Source: an uncultured Roseburia sp. (GTDB lineage: Bacteria > Bacillota > Clostridia > Lachnospirales > Lachnospiraceae). From it: a DNA stretch of 16,141 nt. The position numbers and the translations under genes are program-made. The notes beneath the pieces were generated by a model. It worked only from the letters and a program-made list of their open reading frames with translations. It ran no database searches and was not told where the DNA came from. Shown piece by piece: positions 1 through 8,528 of this stretch (position 1 is its first letter; every line of letters begins with the position of its first letter). The stretch is from positions 1 through 16,141 of the forward strand of contig CAKRCJ010000017.1 of assembly GCA_934307185.1 (NCBI GenBank), given 5' to 3'.

Positions 1-564
1 CTGAAGAACCTTATTATAAAGTCTCTCCACAAATTTTCTGTCTAAAATTCTTCTGTAATCTTCAAGTTTTACCGTAAATGACTCTTTGTTATTCTGTGCA
101 TCTACATTCTTTTTCTCATCATTATAATAAGATGTACAGGTGATTGTGTAAGTTCCCTCTGTATATTTTTTACAGTCTGTGGTGTCCCAGCTATAGGTAA
201 TATTGTAGGTTCCCTTTTTTGCCTCGAAATCGGCATTTTTTCGTGCCACTAAATTAGCAGCATCCTCTTTGGCCCCTTTGAAAATTCTGATTTCGTAACG
301 CTCCATCTCATTTCCAAAAGTCCTCACATTAAATACCAGATTAATCTTTGTGTTATTAGAATAAGTAGCATCATACATTGTCGGATCCGGATAAATCGAT
401 GCATGTGCAGATGCCTCCACTAAATCCTCCTCTGTATCCTGCTGCTCACTTGATACATAAGATAACTCGTCTGCATCACTCTCCGCAGCCAGTGCCGTCA
501 TGGAAAGTGTCATGCTAAGACATAATACTGCTGCAAATCTTTTGAATAACTTATTTACTTTCAT
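1..564 (-). CDS. Secreted protein with beta-rich domain and the start of a DUF4214 module (3' end outside window)
   Basis: Open frame of 188 codons running off the left edge, so the C-terminus is missing. The start is ATG at 564-562, with an AGGAGGG ribosome site at 571-577 and a good promoter further upstream. Residues 1-28 form a signal peptide (MKVNKLFK, a hydrophobic stretch, then a TALAAE cleavage region). An acidic, Ser/Glu-rich segment follows (about 29-62), then a region with alternating hydrophobic residues (about 63-165, including FNVRTFGNEMERYEIRIFKG and YNITYSWDT), which looks like an Ig-like or other beta-sandwich domain that I cannot name. The last residues, KFVERLYNKVL, match the opening of the DUF4214 units in the neighbouring genes (for example FVNRLYNKLLDR), so this is probably another member of the same exoprotein set. 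Its enzymatic or binding role is unknown. Confidence 0.85.
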   Translation of the reverse strand, partial: MKVNKLFKRFAAVLCLSMTLSMTALAAESDADELSYVSSEQQDTEEDLVEASAHASIYPDPTMYDATYSNNTKINLVFNVRTFGNEMERYEIRIFKGAKEDAANLVARKNADFEAKKGTYNITYSWDTTDCKKYTEGTYTITCTSYYNDEKKNVDAQNNKESFTVKLEDYRRILDRKFVERLYNKVLQ

Positions 565-570
565 ATGTTT

Positions 571-577
571 CCCTCCT
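571..577 (-). promoter_or_regulatory. Ribosome binding site AGGAGGG
   Basis: On the minus strand AGGAGGG lies 6 nt before the ATG at 564. It fixes the start of the left-edge gene. Confidence 0.85.
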
Positions 578-594
578 GTTTGTTTTCTGCCCCT

Positions 595-624
595 ATTATA
601 GACCTCTGTCTACTCAATTTACAA
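595..624 (-). promoter_or_regulatory. Sigma-A type promoter for the left-edge gene
   Basis: The minus strand reads TTGTAA (619-624), an 18-nt spacer, then a perfect TATAAT (595-600). Transcription would start near 588, giving a short leader that carries the AGGAGGG ribosome site. The promoter lies in the gap after the C1 protease gene, so the left-edge gene can be transcribed independently of the cluster upstream. The -10 box is strong; the -35 box matches the consensus at four of six positions. Confidence 0.6.
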
Positions 625-636
625 TCAAATAATATG

Positions 637-656
637 GAAAAATTTCTTAATTTTTC
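637..656 (-). terminator. AT-rich hairpin directly after the C1 protease stop codon
   Basis: A perfect inverted repeat, GAAAAATT, a 4-nt loop, AATTTTTC, begins right after the protease stop codon. It is the right place for a terminator, but the stem has only two G-C pairs and no uninterrupted T-run follows, so it is a weak candidate. Confidence 0.25.
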
Positions 657-2690
657 TTAAGGATTTGTCTTCCTCTGTAAATATTCCTCGGAGTAATAAA
701 ATCCCTGCTCTATCTCTTCCTCTGACTGACCGTTTTTCTTTTTTTCTGCCCAGTAGCATAATCCCGGCAGGTCATATTCCCGGTCTAAAACTGTCTCGTA
801 CAAACTACATATATCGTTTACTTTTACTTCATAACAATTCTCCACACACTGCCTAAGAATACTTTTCCCAAAACTTAAAAGCTCTGCATTTTCTGCCATA
901 AATTCATCCGAATACAAAAAGCCTTCCATAATGCTTAATGTGCTAAAACCAGCTTCACTGCGGCTTACCCAGTTATTCACTCCCTGTGCTTCGCCCTGTC
1001 TTTGCAGCAGGCTTTCATATAACAATTCAACGCCACGCTCCGTTTCACTGCCCCGGACACATGTTAAGAACTGCCCATAAGCATCTAAAATATCCTGTTC
1101 TGTGAGCGTTACTTTATAATCCTGCTGTAAAAGAGTTCCCTTTTTTATAAAAAGTTTTATCCTGAAATTTCTGTCCTGCTCTTTTCCAAAATCAACCCAG
1201 TCCTCCCCTGTTTTTAAAAGACTGGTGTTTTCTCCGCCTGTTGCCTTGCACCGTGTGCGTCTGCCGGAGGCTGTCGTGTCCGTATAAATGCCGGTCCGTT
1301 CCCCTGTAAATGTTATGACAACAGAAATCACTGTTCCTTTTGGCTGCTGCTCTATCTCCGGAAGTTCTACCGTGTACTGTCCGGCATTATTTATATATCC
1401 TTCCACCGGTTCTTCTAATAAAGTCTGTCCGGACTCCGGGTTTTCTTTCTGTGAATTTTTATATAAAGAAACCTGATATGCCATATTCCCATACGGCACT
1501 GCAAAGGTTACCGCCGATGGTATCTCACAATACTCATCTGTTCCTTCTAATATATAGTTGTTTGCAGCCACTAACTCATTTTCCTGTGTTACTGCTTCAT
1601 CCATTAAAGTATTATCACACTGATAGATATTATTATATACGCCTGTCTGTTCTGCTTCCATTGCATATGCTTTCCCCGAAATCGAGGCATCTTCATAAGA
1701 AAGCCAGAAATACCCATTGTCGCCAAACACGGTCCCCCATGTATTTTTCACAAGCCAGGCACCGTTTTGTTTTGGCATGGTTTTAAAATTCTCTTTTGCA
1801 TAACAATCATCCCAGCCAACGATTACTACCGCATGGTCACTTTTTATCCTGCCCGGGCAATACTGTGCAGCTGTATCATAGTTATAATAGGCAAGTCCAC
1901 TGTAATAAGAAATACCAACTGCTCCGTAAGATAAAACCGCTTCTTTTATTTCATTCTGGTTTGCAGTATTTAATAGATATGCATTTTTTAACCGCACTCT
2001 TGCATTTTGATAGACAAATTCACTGTTTTCCGGCAGACTCTCATTTAAGTAATCATAAGGCGCACTGCTTTCATCGGCTGCACCAGCATAGCTTCCGAGT
2101 GTCCGCATTGCATACTCATAGGTTCCTCCATTTTGAAAGCATATAGAAGCAGCCCCATTATCCTGATAAGTCGTTCCCTCACCTTCCTGTTGTCCCGGTG
2201 TTCCTTTCAGTGAATGAAAAGAATAGTATACCAGATGCCGTTCGGACAAATCGCAGTCTTTTACAAAGCCTTTTTTTATACTGTTGATTTGCAAAAGCTC
2301 TAATGCCGAAAATGCCCAGCAGTCCCCATATTTCTGTGTCTTTACCGAAGTGACAAGTCCCTCTTTTCTGCCATCATAAGCAGCCGGCAGATTTACTTTT
2401 AAAATGGCAGTCTCCGGCAAATTCTCTGTGCTGTCTGCAAAAGTGTCATCTGCATCATCAATAAAAGAACCTTTTCCCGCAAATTCATCTACAGCATTTG
2501 TTACCTCTTCCTTTTCAGACTCCGAAAGCGGTCTTCCCTTAATATAATCGAACGTGCCGGTATTCTCCTCTGTTTCAGCTTCTGTACTTATTTCCACAAC
2601 ATTTTCTTCTGCGAAAGCTTTCTGTCCGGGCATCCAAAATAAAATACAGAAAAAAAATGTCATCCAGAAGGTTACTCTTTTTCTTTTCAT
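657..2690 (-). CDS. Secreted papain-like (C1A) cysteine protease with lectin-like domain and C-terminal DUF4214 units
   Basis: 677 residues. Residues 1-27 are a signal peptide ending in KAFAEE, followed by a short acidic pro-region. The C1 peptidase domain spans about 100-340 with the full catalytic set visible: oxyanion Gln119, Cys124 in GDCWAFSA, His286 in SDHAVVIVGW and Asn316 in VKNTWG. Residues about 350-515 are beta-rich and resemble the lectin-like domain found after bacterial C1 peptidases (inference). The tail (about 553-672) holds two divergent DUF4214 units, marked by LYESLLQRQ and LYETVLDREYDLPGL. It should cleave proteins or peptides outside the cell or at the surface; the substrate is unknown. 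The ATG lies 2 nt after the TAG of the glucosaminidase gene and the ribosome site (GGAG) is inside that gene's end, so translation is likely coupled. No LPXTG motif is present. Confidence 0.92.
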   Translation of the reverse strand: MKRKRVTFWMTFFFCILFWMPGQKAFAEENVVEISTEAETEENTGTFDYIKGRPLSESEKEEVTNAVDEFAGKGSFIDDADDTFADSTENLPETAILKVNLPAAYDGRKEGLVTSVKTQKYGDCWAFSALELLQINSIKKGFVKDCDLSERHLVYYSFHSLKGTPGQQEGEGTTYQDNGAASICFQNGGTYEYAMRTLGSYAGAADESSAPYDYLNESLPENSEFVYQNARVRLKNAYLLNTANQNEIKEAVLSYGAVGISYYSGLAYYNYDTAAQYCPGRIKSDHAVVIVGWDDCYAKENFKTMPKQNGAWLVKNTWGTVFGDNGYFWLSYEDASISGKAYAMEAEQTGVYNNIYQCDNTLMDEAVTQENELVAANNYILEGTDEYCEIPSAVTFAVPYGNMAYQVSLYKNSQKENPESGQTLLEEPVEGYINNAGQYTVELPEIEQQPKGTVISVVITFTGERTGIYTDTTASGRRTRCKATGGENTSLLKTGEDWVDFGKEQDRNFRIKLFIKKGTLLQQDYKVTLTEQDILDAYGQFLTCVRGSETERGVELLYESLLQRQGEAQGVNNWVSRSEAGFSTLSIMEGFLYSDEFMAENAELLSFGKSILRQCVENCYEVKVNDICSLYETVLDREYDLPGLCYWAEKKKNGQSEEEIEQGFYYSEEYLQRKTNP

Positions 2691-2692
2691 CT

Positions 2693-4891
2693 CTATTCCA
2701 CTCCATATGACTGCATCAGATTATGAAATTCTGTACTGCGCGCAAAGCCACGGAATACCTGCTCTCTGTCTGTTCCTGCCTCTAGCTGTGATACCCAGTC
2801 ATTTAATCCTGCCTCGTCATATTCCCTGTCTAAAAAAGTACGGTACATAATTTTCACAAAATCAACATTTGAAGTATTCCTGTTTGAAAATTCCTGTGAA
2901 AAAACAAAACCATATGCCACATTTTCTGTTGTATCAGACTTTGTCAAAATGGTTTTACACCAGTTCTCAATTCCTGCATCCTCGCCCTGTCTGTCTAATA
3001 ATTTATTATATAAACGGTTCACAAAAGCTGTCACACCTTCATTCTGGTCACGATAGCTGCCTAGCGTAACCGTTCCCTGAACCACTCCATACTGACTGCA
3101 CACATTGGAAAACTCATCGGAATCGGAAAATCCCCGGTACACATACTCACGGCTCATTCCGTTTTGTAATACACTAAGCCAGTTCTCTTTTCCTCCCTGG
3201 TCTGCTTCTCTGTCAAACATAACTTTATAGAGGACATCCACATAGGCCTCATCTGAAAGATTTTTATTTTTAAATTCATCACTGAAGAAAAATCCCTGTG
3301 CTGTCTCTGCTCCTGTTTTCTCTCCATTTTTCAATGCTGTATACCAGTAATTGATTTCCGACTCATCATAAGAATTTCTCTGCAATGCATCCTCATACAG
3401 TCTAATGACGAAAGCTCTCAGCTTTTGTTCTGCTGTTGTAGAACTATCGGAGTTGTCTGAGCTGTTTGAACTGTTTGAATTATTGGAGTTATTTCCATTA
3501 TTTGAACCATTTCCACTGCTGGAACTATTTCCATTGCCCGAATTATCAGAACTGCTTCCTGTGTCCGGGGAGGCACACGCCGTTTCTGGCATATTATTGT
3601 AAACCGGTATCTTAAATACGAACGGATTTTCCAGCGCATTCGTTTTACTGTATGCACTCTTTATCTGGCTTCCCTCTGACATCGGTGCAACAATATTCTG
3701 CTGATACTGATGTGAATACAGCCCATTATACGAGGCATCCACATCAAACTTCTGCAGATACAGGGTATCCTGTCCCTTTAAAATATAATTTTGTGAAATA
3801 TACCCAGCACCGCCGGACAACGATTTCACCCTGCTGTCCCAGCCATATTTTTTAGCCGCAGTAAGACCATTCACGTATACATCTGTAGTTGTGTTTCCTG
3901 TTGCTCCAATGTTATAATAATTGTAATATCCTTCATAACCAGCATAATTGCCGGAAATAAGCGGTGATGTTCCTTCACTTCCCTGCTCCTGATAAACCCT
4001 GCATGCTAAAAAGAACGGACTGACCCCTATCTCATTTCCTATATTATAAAATTCCTGCGCATAACTGATGCCCTCTCCCGGAATGTCTCCCTGCATAAAT
4101 GTTCCTGAAATTATGTTGGAAACGGCATCCACCGTGTGATACTGCGCATTATATGTCTGCTGTTCAAACATAAAAATGTATGAGTCATTGATAAAATTAC
4201 GTGGGTCCAGGCAATATTCTACTGCTGTCTGCGATGCCACATACCAGCCTGGCTGTGATGATGCCCCTGCTTTCCAGGCATCGCTTTTATTTTTATACAC
4301 CCAGCTTCTGTCATTTTTCATCTCCGCAGACACCACACTATTCCAGTCCAAATTCGTCTGCATTGATACGAAGGTCCAGTCTGGATGCGACGATTTCAAC
4401 GTATAAAGTGCACTCCGGTAAGACTCAGGAAAAGAAAGAATATCTTCATTTCCACCCCGGACAACATCTTCTGCTATTTCATCATTTATATCGGAAAGTT
4501 TCTCCTCCCACTGTCTGAAATCCACATCACTTGTAATAAGATTTTGTGCTTCTATATATCCGCTCATTTCACGGTCATCTACCGCAAAAGCCACCTGATA
4601 CCAGACCTCATCTTCTAAAATAGAAACATCCTTAATGAATACCTGGCTTCCTGACGCAAGCGTTGCCACTGTCTCATCGGTAAGAGCCGGTTTTCCTTTT
4701 ACTTCATAATAATCTGTATGATAAACAGTTGCCATCACTGTTTTTTTCTGCAATATGTCCTGTAATTCCTGTTCTGCTGTATCATTAACCTGTTCATTTT
4801 CCATTGCCATACATTGCATGCTGCCACTCGCAAAAATGATTGCTGCAGCCAACATTGCTGCCAATAATTTAGGCATCCGTTGCTTTTTCAT
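2693..4891 (-). CDS. Secreted GH73-like endo-beta-N-acetylglucosaminidase with SH3 domain and four DUF4214 units
   Basis: 732 residues from the chosen start at 4891. A longer frame opens at 4951, but those 20 extra residues would be encoded by a terminator hairpin, while the 4891 ATG has GGAGG 4 nt upstream and is followed by a proper signal peptide (MKKQRMPKLL, hydrophobic core, MQCMAME). Residues about 51-119 look like a bacterial SH3 domain (VWYQVAF, SGYIEAQNL). Residues about 150-420 match the glucosaminidase family of Lachnospiraceae autolysins, with FFLACRVYQEQGSEG; Glu302 in this motif is the probable catalytic acid. A Ser/Asn/Gly-only linker (about 443-486) leads to four DUF4214 units (491-732) in two A-B pairs, ending at SYGVE. 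The likely role is cutting peptidoglycan glycan strands. It is followed after 2 nt by the C1 protease gene. Confidence 0.88.
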   Translation of the reverse strand: MKKQRMPKLLAAMLAAAIIFASGSMQCMAMENEQVNDTAEQELQDILQKKTVMATVYHTDYYEVKGKPALTDETVATLASGSQVFIKDVSILEDEVWYQVAFAVDDREMSGYIEAQNLITSDVDFRQWEEKLSDINDEIAEDVVRGGNEDILSFPESYRSALYTLKSSHPDWTFVSMQTNLDWNSVVSAEMKNDRSWVYKNKSDAWKAGASSQPGWYVASQTAVEYCLDPRNFINDSYIFMFEQQTYNAQYHTVDAVSNIISGTFMQGDIPGEGISYAQEFYNIGNEIGVSPFFLACRVYQEQGSEGTSPLISGNYAGYEGYYNYYNIGATGNTTTDVYVNGLTAAKKYGWDSRVKSLSGGAGYISQNYILKGQDTLYLQKFDVDASYNGLYSHQYQQNIVAPMSEGSQIKSAYSKTNALENPFVFKIPVYNNMPETACASPDTGSSSDNSGNGNSSSSGNGSNNGNNSNNSNSSNSSDNSDSSTTAEQKLRAFVIRLYEDALQRNSYDESEINYWYTALKNGEKTGAETAQGFFFSDEFKNKNLSDEAYVDVLYKVMFDREADQGGKENWLSVLQNGMSREYVYRGFSDSDEFSNVCSQYGVVQGTVTLGSYRDQNEGVTAFVNRLYNKLLDRQGEDAGIENWCKTILTKSDTTENVAYGFVFSQEFSNRNTSNVDFVKIMYRTFLDREYDEAGLNDWVSQLEAGTDREQVFRGFARSTEFHNLMQSYGVE
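3434..3565 (-). repeat. Low-complexity Ser/Asn/Gly linker coding repeat
   Basis: This 132-nt stretch of AGT/TCA/AAT/AAC/GGA codons encodes a 44-residue flexible linker between the glucosaminidase and DUF4214 domains. It consists of short imperfect repeats of TCA-AAC-AGT and GGA-AAT-type units, a likely site of length variation by slippage. In other frames it produces artificial Leu/Glu/Phe-rich or Thr/Val/Gln-rich frames. Confidence 0.8.
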
Positions 4892-4895
4892 TTTT

Positions 4896-4900
4896 CCTCC
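4896..4900 (-). promoter_or_regulatory. Ribosome binding site GGAGG abutting a terminator T-run
   Basis: GGAGG on the minus strand, 4 nt before the ATG at 4891. It directly follows the TTTTTT (4901-4906) of the terminator upstream. It decides the start of the glucosaminidase gene against the longer frame opening at 4951. Confidence 0.8.
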
Positions 4901-4949
4901 AAAAAAGCCTCCCCAAACTTCAGACATCCCGTCTGCAATTTGGGAAGGC
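4901..4949 (-). terminator. Strong intrinsic terminator after the LRR gene, possibly an attenuator of the glucosaminidase gene
   Basis: On the minus strand a 19-position stem starts GCCTTCCCAAA and closes TTTGGGGAGGC around a 5-nt GGGAT loop, with two G-T pairs and one mismatch, followed by TTTTTT. It lies 17 nt after the stop of the LRR gene and would end that transcript. The T-run touches the ribosome site of the next gene, leaving no room for a promoter between them. The downstream gene must therefore be read by partial read-through or from a promoter upstream of the hairpin. Confidence 0.85.
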
Positions 4950-4966
4950 AATTCTTTATAAATTAA

Positions 4967-7654
4967 TTATTCTCTTGTAATACCATATTTTTTGCATAAA
5001 TTATCAAATTCAGTACTTCCGACAAATCCGTTGAATACGTCTTCCCTGCTGTATCCTTCATTATGCATGCGATTTAACCAGTCGTTCTTTCCACCTTCAT
5101 CAGAAGAACGGTCGAAAAATGCACGATATAAGTATTCTACATAATCTTCATCATTTAATCCCTTGTTGGTAAATTCCTGAGAGAAAATGAATCCTTCAGA
5201 TACTGTTCTTCCACTTCTTGAATGTTGCCACAAGCTATTGGTCCAGTCATTTAATCCATCTGTATCCGGTTCACGGTCTAAACAAATATTATACAGTCTT
5301 GTTACAAATGCTGTCACTCCATCTGTTTTTCCACAAACAGAACATGGTCCGTGAGGAACTGTTCCATACTGTGGTATAGCGATACCATCACCTAATGTAA
5401 TGCCATATTCTGCACAGATATTCGTAAACTCAGCACTCTTAGCAAATCCGTTAAATACTTCTTCGCGGGTTGTACCTGTCTCTAATCTGTTAACCCAGTC
5501 ATTCAATCCACCCTGGTCATATTCACGTCCCATAAAAGCACGATATAACTGTTTCACATAATCTTCATTACAGTAATTATAGTTCTGGAACTCTGTGCTG
5601 AAAATAAATCCATACGCTGCGCTTGAACCTGTCTCAGTTCCATTTGACAGACGATTTACCCAGTCAGCTTTTCCTGCTGCATCCGGTGTACGATTTAAAC
5701 ATACGCTGTATAAACGGTTTACAAAATTTCCAATCTGTGAGTCCTCAGATTCTACTTCAACTGCATTCGTATTTACCCACATCGCCGGACGCACACCACC
5801 AATTACATTGGCAGCAGCCATTCCGTCACTGCTTAAGGAGCCTGTGTAATGTACATACATTGCATCATAGTCAAATATACCAGGTGTACGCAGCCACCAG
5901 TAAGACGACTGTGTCACATTATTTCTTAACGCAGAATCTCCATTCCGGCTCAATGCATATTCTGTACAGTTCGCCATTCTTGCTCCATCTGTCTCAAAAT
6001 ATTTTTCTGCTTCTGATGCACTTAACAAAAATACTTTGTCATCTGTTGAAGATCCTCCGGAAGTTCCATATGTGGAATTATTCTCTGCAGATACATTTGT
6101 CGTGTTAATAGCTGATTTCTGGCTGTCTGTAAATGCCGTATTATAGAATGTATTATTCAGCCAGTTTCTGATGGAGCTGTTGCTCCAGGTTATCTGTGTC
6201 TGTAAATTTGGATAATACTGTTGGAAATCAAGTACATTTTTGCTGATTATGAGTGCTTTATCTCCCTGTAAATCAAGTACTGTCCACTCAATCTGCTCTG
6301 CACCATTTGAGCTGTTGTTATCCTGCTCATAAGAGCCAAATTTTACAGTTCCGCCAACATGTATTACGCTTGTATCCACAACCTGTCTATTTGCGCTTCC
6401 TGTTCCACTGCATTCAATGTTTGAACCTGTCAGGGAACCATTATTATTGCCAATAGAAAGTGCATTCCACTGTTCTTTAGAACCGCCATAATGAACAGTA
6501 TGCAATCCGGAGCAGCTATTGAATGCATTATCTCCAATGAAAGTTACTCCGCTTCCAATTGTTACTTCAGCAATACATCCACATCCTTCAAATGCATGTC
6601 CTTCAATTACTCCCTGGTTAATCTCTGCATGTGAAATCGGAACCCACGTAAAGGCACTGCTTCCAATATATGATACACTGGAAGGAATATTAATATCTTT
6701 AAGCTGTGAACAGCTGTCAAATGCACTTGCACCAATAGATTCTACTCCTGAGGAAGGTAATACTACTTTTTTCAGATTATTACATAAATAAAATGCATAA
6801 TTTCCAATCTTCTTCACACTAGAAGGCACTACAACAGTATTAATGCTCTGACCATATTCAAATACATAATCACCAATTTCAGTAACACCTTCCGGAATAA
6901 TAATATCTTTTAATTCTACTCCACCGAGATATAAATGTTTTGCAAACTGCAGTGGGTTGGCAAGATAACCGCCAAACTTCATTCCACACCATGCTGCAAT
7001 ATCACTGATATAAACTCCTTTTAAATTCGTACAGTCCTCAAATGCACTGATTCCACAGCCTGTCGCTTTTCTTCCAAATGTAACTTTTTCTAATGCACTA
7101 CAGCGGATAAATGCAGATTCTCCTACAAATCCTCCGTTAATTACAACTTCTTTTAATCCTGTACATTCACCAAAAGCTGCATAACCGATTGTAGAAATTG
7201 TCGATGGTGTTGTTACTGAGGTCAGAGATTTGCATCCCCAGAATGCGCATGCACCGATAGATGTAACCCCTTCCGCAATCTTTACACTTTTAATGCTGTC
7301 TTTGTATGCATACCACGGCATACACTGTGAAGATGCAGGTGTATCATAAACCGGATAATCATACATTGCTCCATTTCCGGTAATCGTAAGTGTTCCATTC
7401 TGATAGGACCAGTTTACATTCTGTCCACACTTGCCAGAAGCTCTTGAAGCAAGCAAAAGTTCACTCTCTTCAAAATATTCAAATGCTTCACCATCATCCT
7501 CTAAGGCTTGTACCGTTACATCCTCTGCATCTTCCGTTCCTTCCGCTTCACTTACAACAGCACCTGTGTCTTCTGCAAATACAGTAATTCCTGAAACTGC
7601 AGTTGTTAAGCTAAGTGTCATTGCAAGAAAAGATACAACAACTTTTCTTTTCAT
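4967..7654 (-). CDS. Secreted BspA-like leucine-rich-repeat protein with DUF6273 domain and four DUF4214 units
   Basis: 895 residues. The signal peptide (MKRKVVVSFL, hydrophobic core, TVFAED) is followed by an acidic pro-segment to about residue 73. Residues about 75-415 are BspA/LRR_5-type leucine-rich repeats with the recurrent pattern I-P-x-G-V-x-x-I-G-x-x-A-F-x-x-C. Residues about 434-630 match DUF6273 (KFGSYEQ at the start, YWWLRTPG and GGVRPAMWVN at the end), a domain often found in such surface proteins. Residues 641-895 are four DUF4214 units in two A-B pairs separated by a linker with a CSVC motif; the protein ends at KYGITRE. BspA-like proteins usually bind host or bacterial surface molecules, so an adhesin or ligand-binding role is inferred. 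The start has AGGAGG at 7664-7669 with a 9-nt spacer, 17 nt after the AraC gene stop, so the gene is probably co-transcribed with it. Confidence 0.92.
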   Translation of the reverse strand: MKRKVVVSFLAMTLSLTTAVSGITVFAEDTGAVVSEAEGTEDAEDVTVQALEDDGEAFEYFEESELLLASRASGKCGQNVNWSYQNGTLTITGNGAMYDYPVYDTPASSQCMPWYAYKDSIKSVKIAEGVTSIGACAFWGCKSLTSVTTPSTISTIGYAAFGECTGLKEVVINGGFVGESAFIRCSALEKVTFGRKATGCGISAFEDCTNLKGVYISDIAAWCGMKFGGYLANPLQFAKHLYLGGVELKDIIIPEGVTEIGDYVFEYGQSINTVVVPSSVKKIGNYAFYLCNNLKKVVLPSSGVESIGASAFDSCSQLKDINIPSSVSYIGSSAFTWVPISHAEINQGVIEGHAFEGCGCIAEVTIGSGVTFIGDNAFNSCSGLHTVHYGGSKEQWNALSIGNNNGSLTGSNIECSGTGSANRQVVDTSVIHVGGTVKFGSYEQDNNSSNGAEQIEWTVLDLQGDKALIISKNVLDFQQYYPNLQTQITWSNSSIRNWLNNTFYNTAFTDSQKSAINTTNVSAENNSTYGTSGGSSTDDKVFLLSASEAEKYFETDGARMANCTEYALSRNGDSALRNNVTQSSYWWLRTPGIFDYDAMYVHYTGSLSSDGMAAANVIGGVRPAMWVNTNAVEVESEDSQIGNFVNRLYSVCLNRTPDAAGKADWVNRLSNGTETGSSAAYGFIFSTEFQNYNYCNEDYVKQLYRAFMGREYDQGGLNDWVNRLETGTTREEVFNGFAKSAEFTNICAEYGITLGDGIAIPQYGTVPHGPCSVCGKTDGVTAFVTRLYNICLDREPDTDGLNDWTNSLWQHSRSGRTVSEGFIFSQEFTNKGLNDEDYVEYLYRAFFDRSSDEGGKNDWLNRMHNEGYSREDVFNGFVGSTEFDNLCKKYGITRE

Positions 7655-7670
7655 ACTCTTTTTCCTCCTG

Positions 7671-8516
7671 TTAATCTTTAATCCATTGTGCCCATCTTCT
7701 TCGATATTCTTCCGGTGTCATAGATTCATTTTCTCTGAATAACTGATAAAATAAATCTTCATTCATAATTCCGGAGTCCTGTATTACCTCATTCATTGGC
7801 TGTATGGTAAACCGAAGAAGCTCTTTTGCCGCATTAAAACGGCGGTTTAAAATATAATCTCTGATTCCAATTCCATAATTTGCCATAAAGGTATGGTTCA
7901 TTTCTTCCTGATTCATGTGAAATTTTTCACAGAGTATACTTAACAATGATTGTTCTTTATAATTTGTATTCACAAACTCACGGATATCTTCCATCTTGTC
8001 CTTATCATTCATCTTCGCAATACAGTCAACAATTAATTTTGTAAGTTCTGCATGCATCTGAAGTTCAGAACAATTTTTCTTTAACATATCAAGCAGATTT
8101 CTAATACCGGATGCTACATTCACATGCTCTGCCGGAACAAATACCGGTAAACCATTCTGTTCTGTAAAAAGTTCATAAAATTCTTTTGCGCAGCATCCGT
8201 TAAAATGAATCCATGCAAGCTGCCATGGCCTGTCCTCACTGCTGATGTGCTCAAAAGCATGCCTGCAGTCGATCCACGCACAGTCTCCCTTCTGTAATTC
8301 AAAAGTATTTCCCTGCGTTGTGATACTTCCTTTTCCTTTTTCCACTTCCAGTAACAAGTAAGAATCAAGATTTTCTCTCCTGCAGACATGTGGAGTAAGG
8401 CTCTGCAAAACACCCGCTTCCTGTACATACAGCAGATTCTTTTTTGCAAAAGTTCCCGGTGTATGCAGCATTCGGTCAGATTTGGTAACCCCCTCTGATG
8501 CAAACATATTTTCCAT
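7671..8516 (-). CDS. AraC-family transcriptional regulator
   Basis: 281 residues, a usual length for the family. Residues about 30-130 form a cupin-like ligand-binding half with beta-strand character (SYLLLEVEKGKGSI, FELQKGDCAWIDCRHAFEHI, AWIHFNG), typical of AraC regulators that sense sugars or other small molecules. Residues about 175-278 form the double helix-turn-helix DNA-binding half, ending in the family hallmark LFYQLFRENESMTPEEYRRRW. The first helix-turn-helix is somewhat divergent from the consensus. The ribosome site AGGAGG overlaps the TAG stop of the upstream reductase gene, so the two are translationally linked. As the only regulator in the window, and being followed by an exoprotein gene in the same operon, it is a candidate controller of the cluster; its ligand and operator are unknown. 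Confidence 0.93.
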   Translation of the reverse strand: MENMFASEGVTKSDRMLHTPGTFAKKNLLYVQEAGVLQSLTPHVCRRENLDSYLLLEVEKGKGSITTQGNTFELQKGDCAWIDCRHAFEHISSEDRPWQLAWIHFNGCCAKEFYELFTEQNGLPVFVPAEHVNVASGIRNLLDMLKKNCSELQMHAELTKLIVDCIAKMNDKDKMEDIREFVNTNYKEQSLLSILCEKFHMNQEEMNHTFMANYGIGIRDYILNRRFNAAKELLRFTIQPMNEVIQDSGIMNEDLFYQLFRENESMTPEEYRRRWAQWIKD

Positions 8517-8528
8517 TCTTCTTTCCTC

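Noticed and set aside
3405..3657. Leu/Glu/Phe-rich plus-strand frame and Thr/Val/Gln-rich minus-strand frame
   Set aside because: Both are alternative readings of the Ser/Asn/Gly linker repeat in the glucosaminidase gene.
4892..4951. 20-residue N-terminal extension of the glucosaminidase frame (MPSQIADGMSEVWGG...)
   Set aside because: It is encoded by the terminator hairpin; the internal ATG at 4891 has GGAGG and begins a signal peptide.
4955..4960. TATAAA as a -10 box before the terminator hairpin
   Set aside because: No acceptable -35 box at the right distance; kept only as a possibility in the terminator finding.
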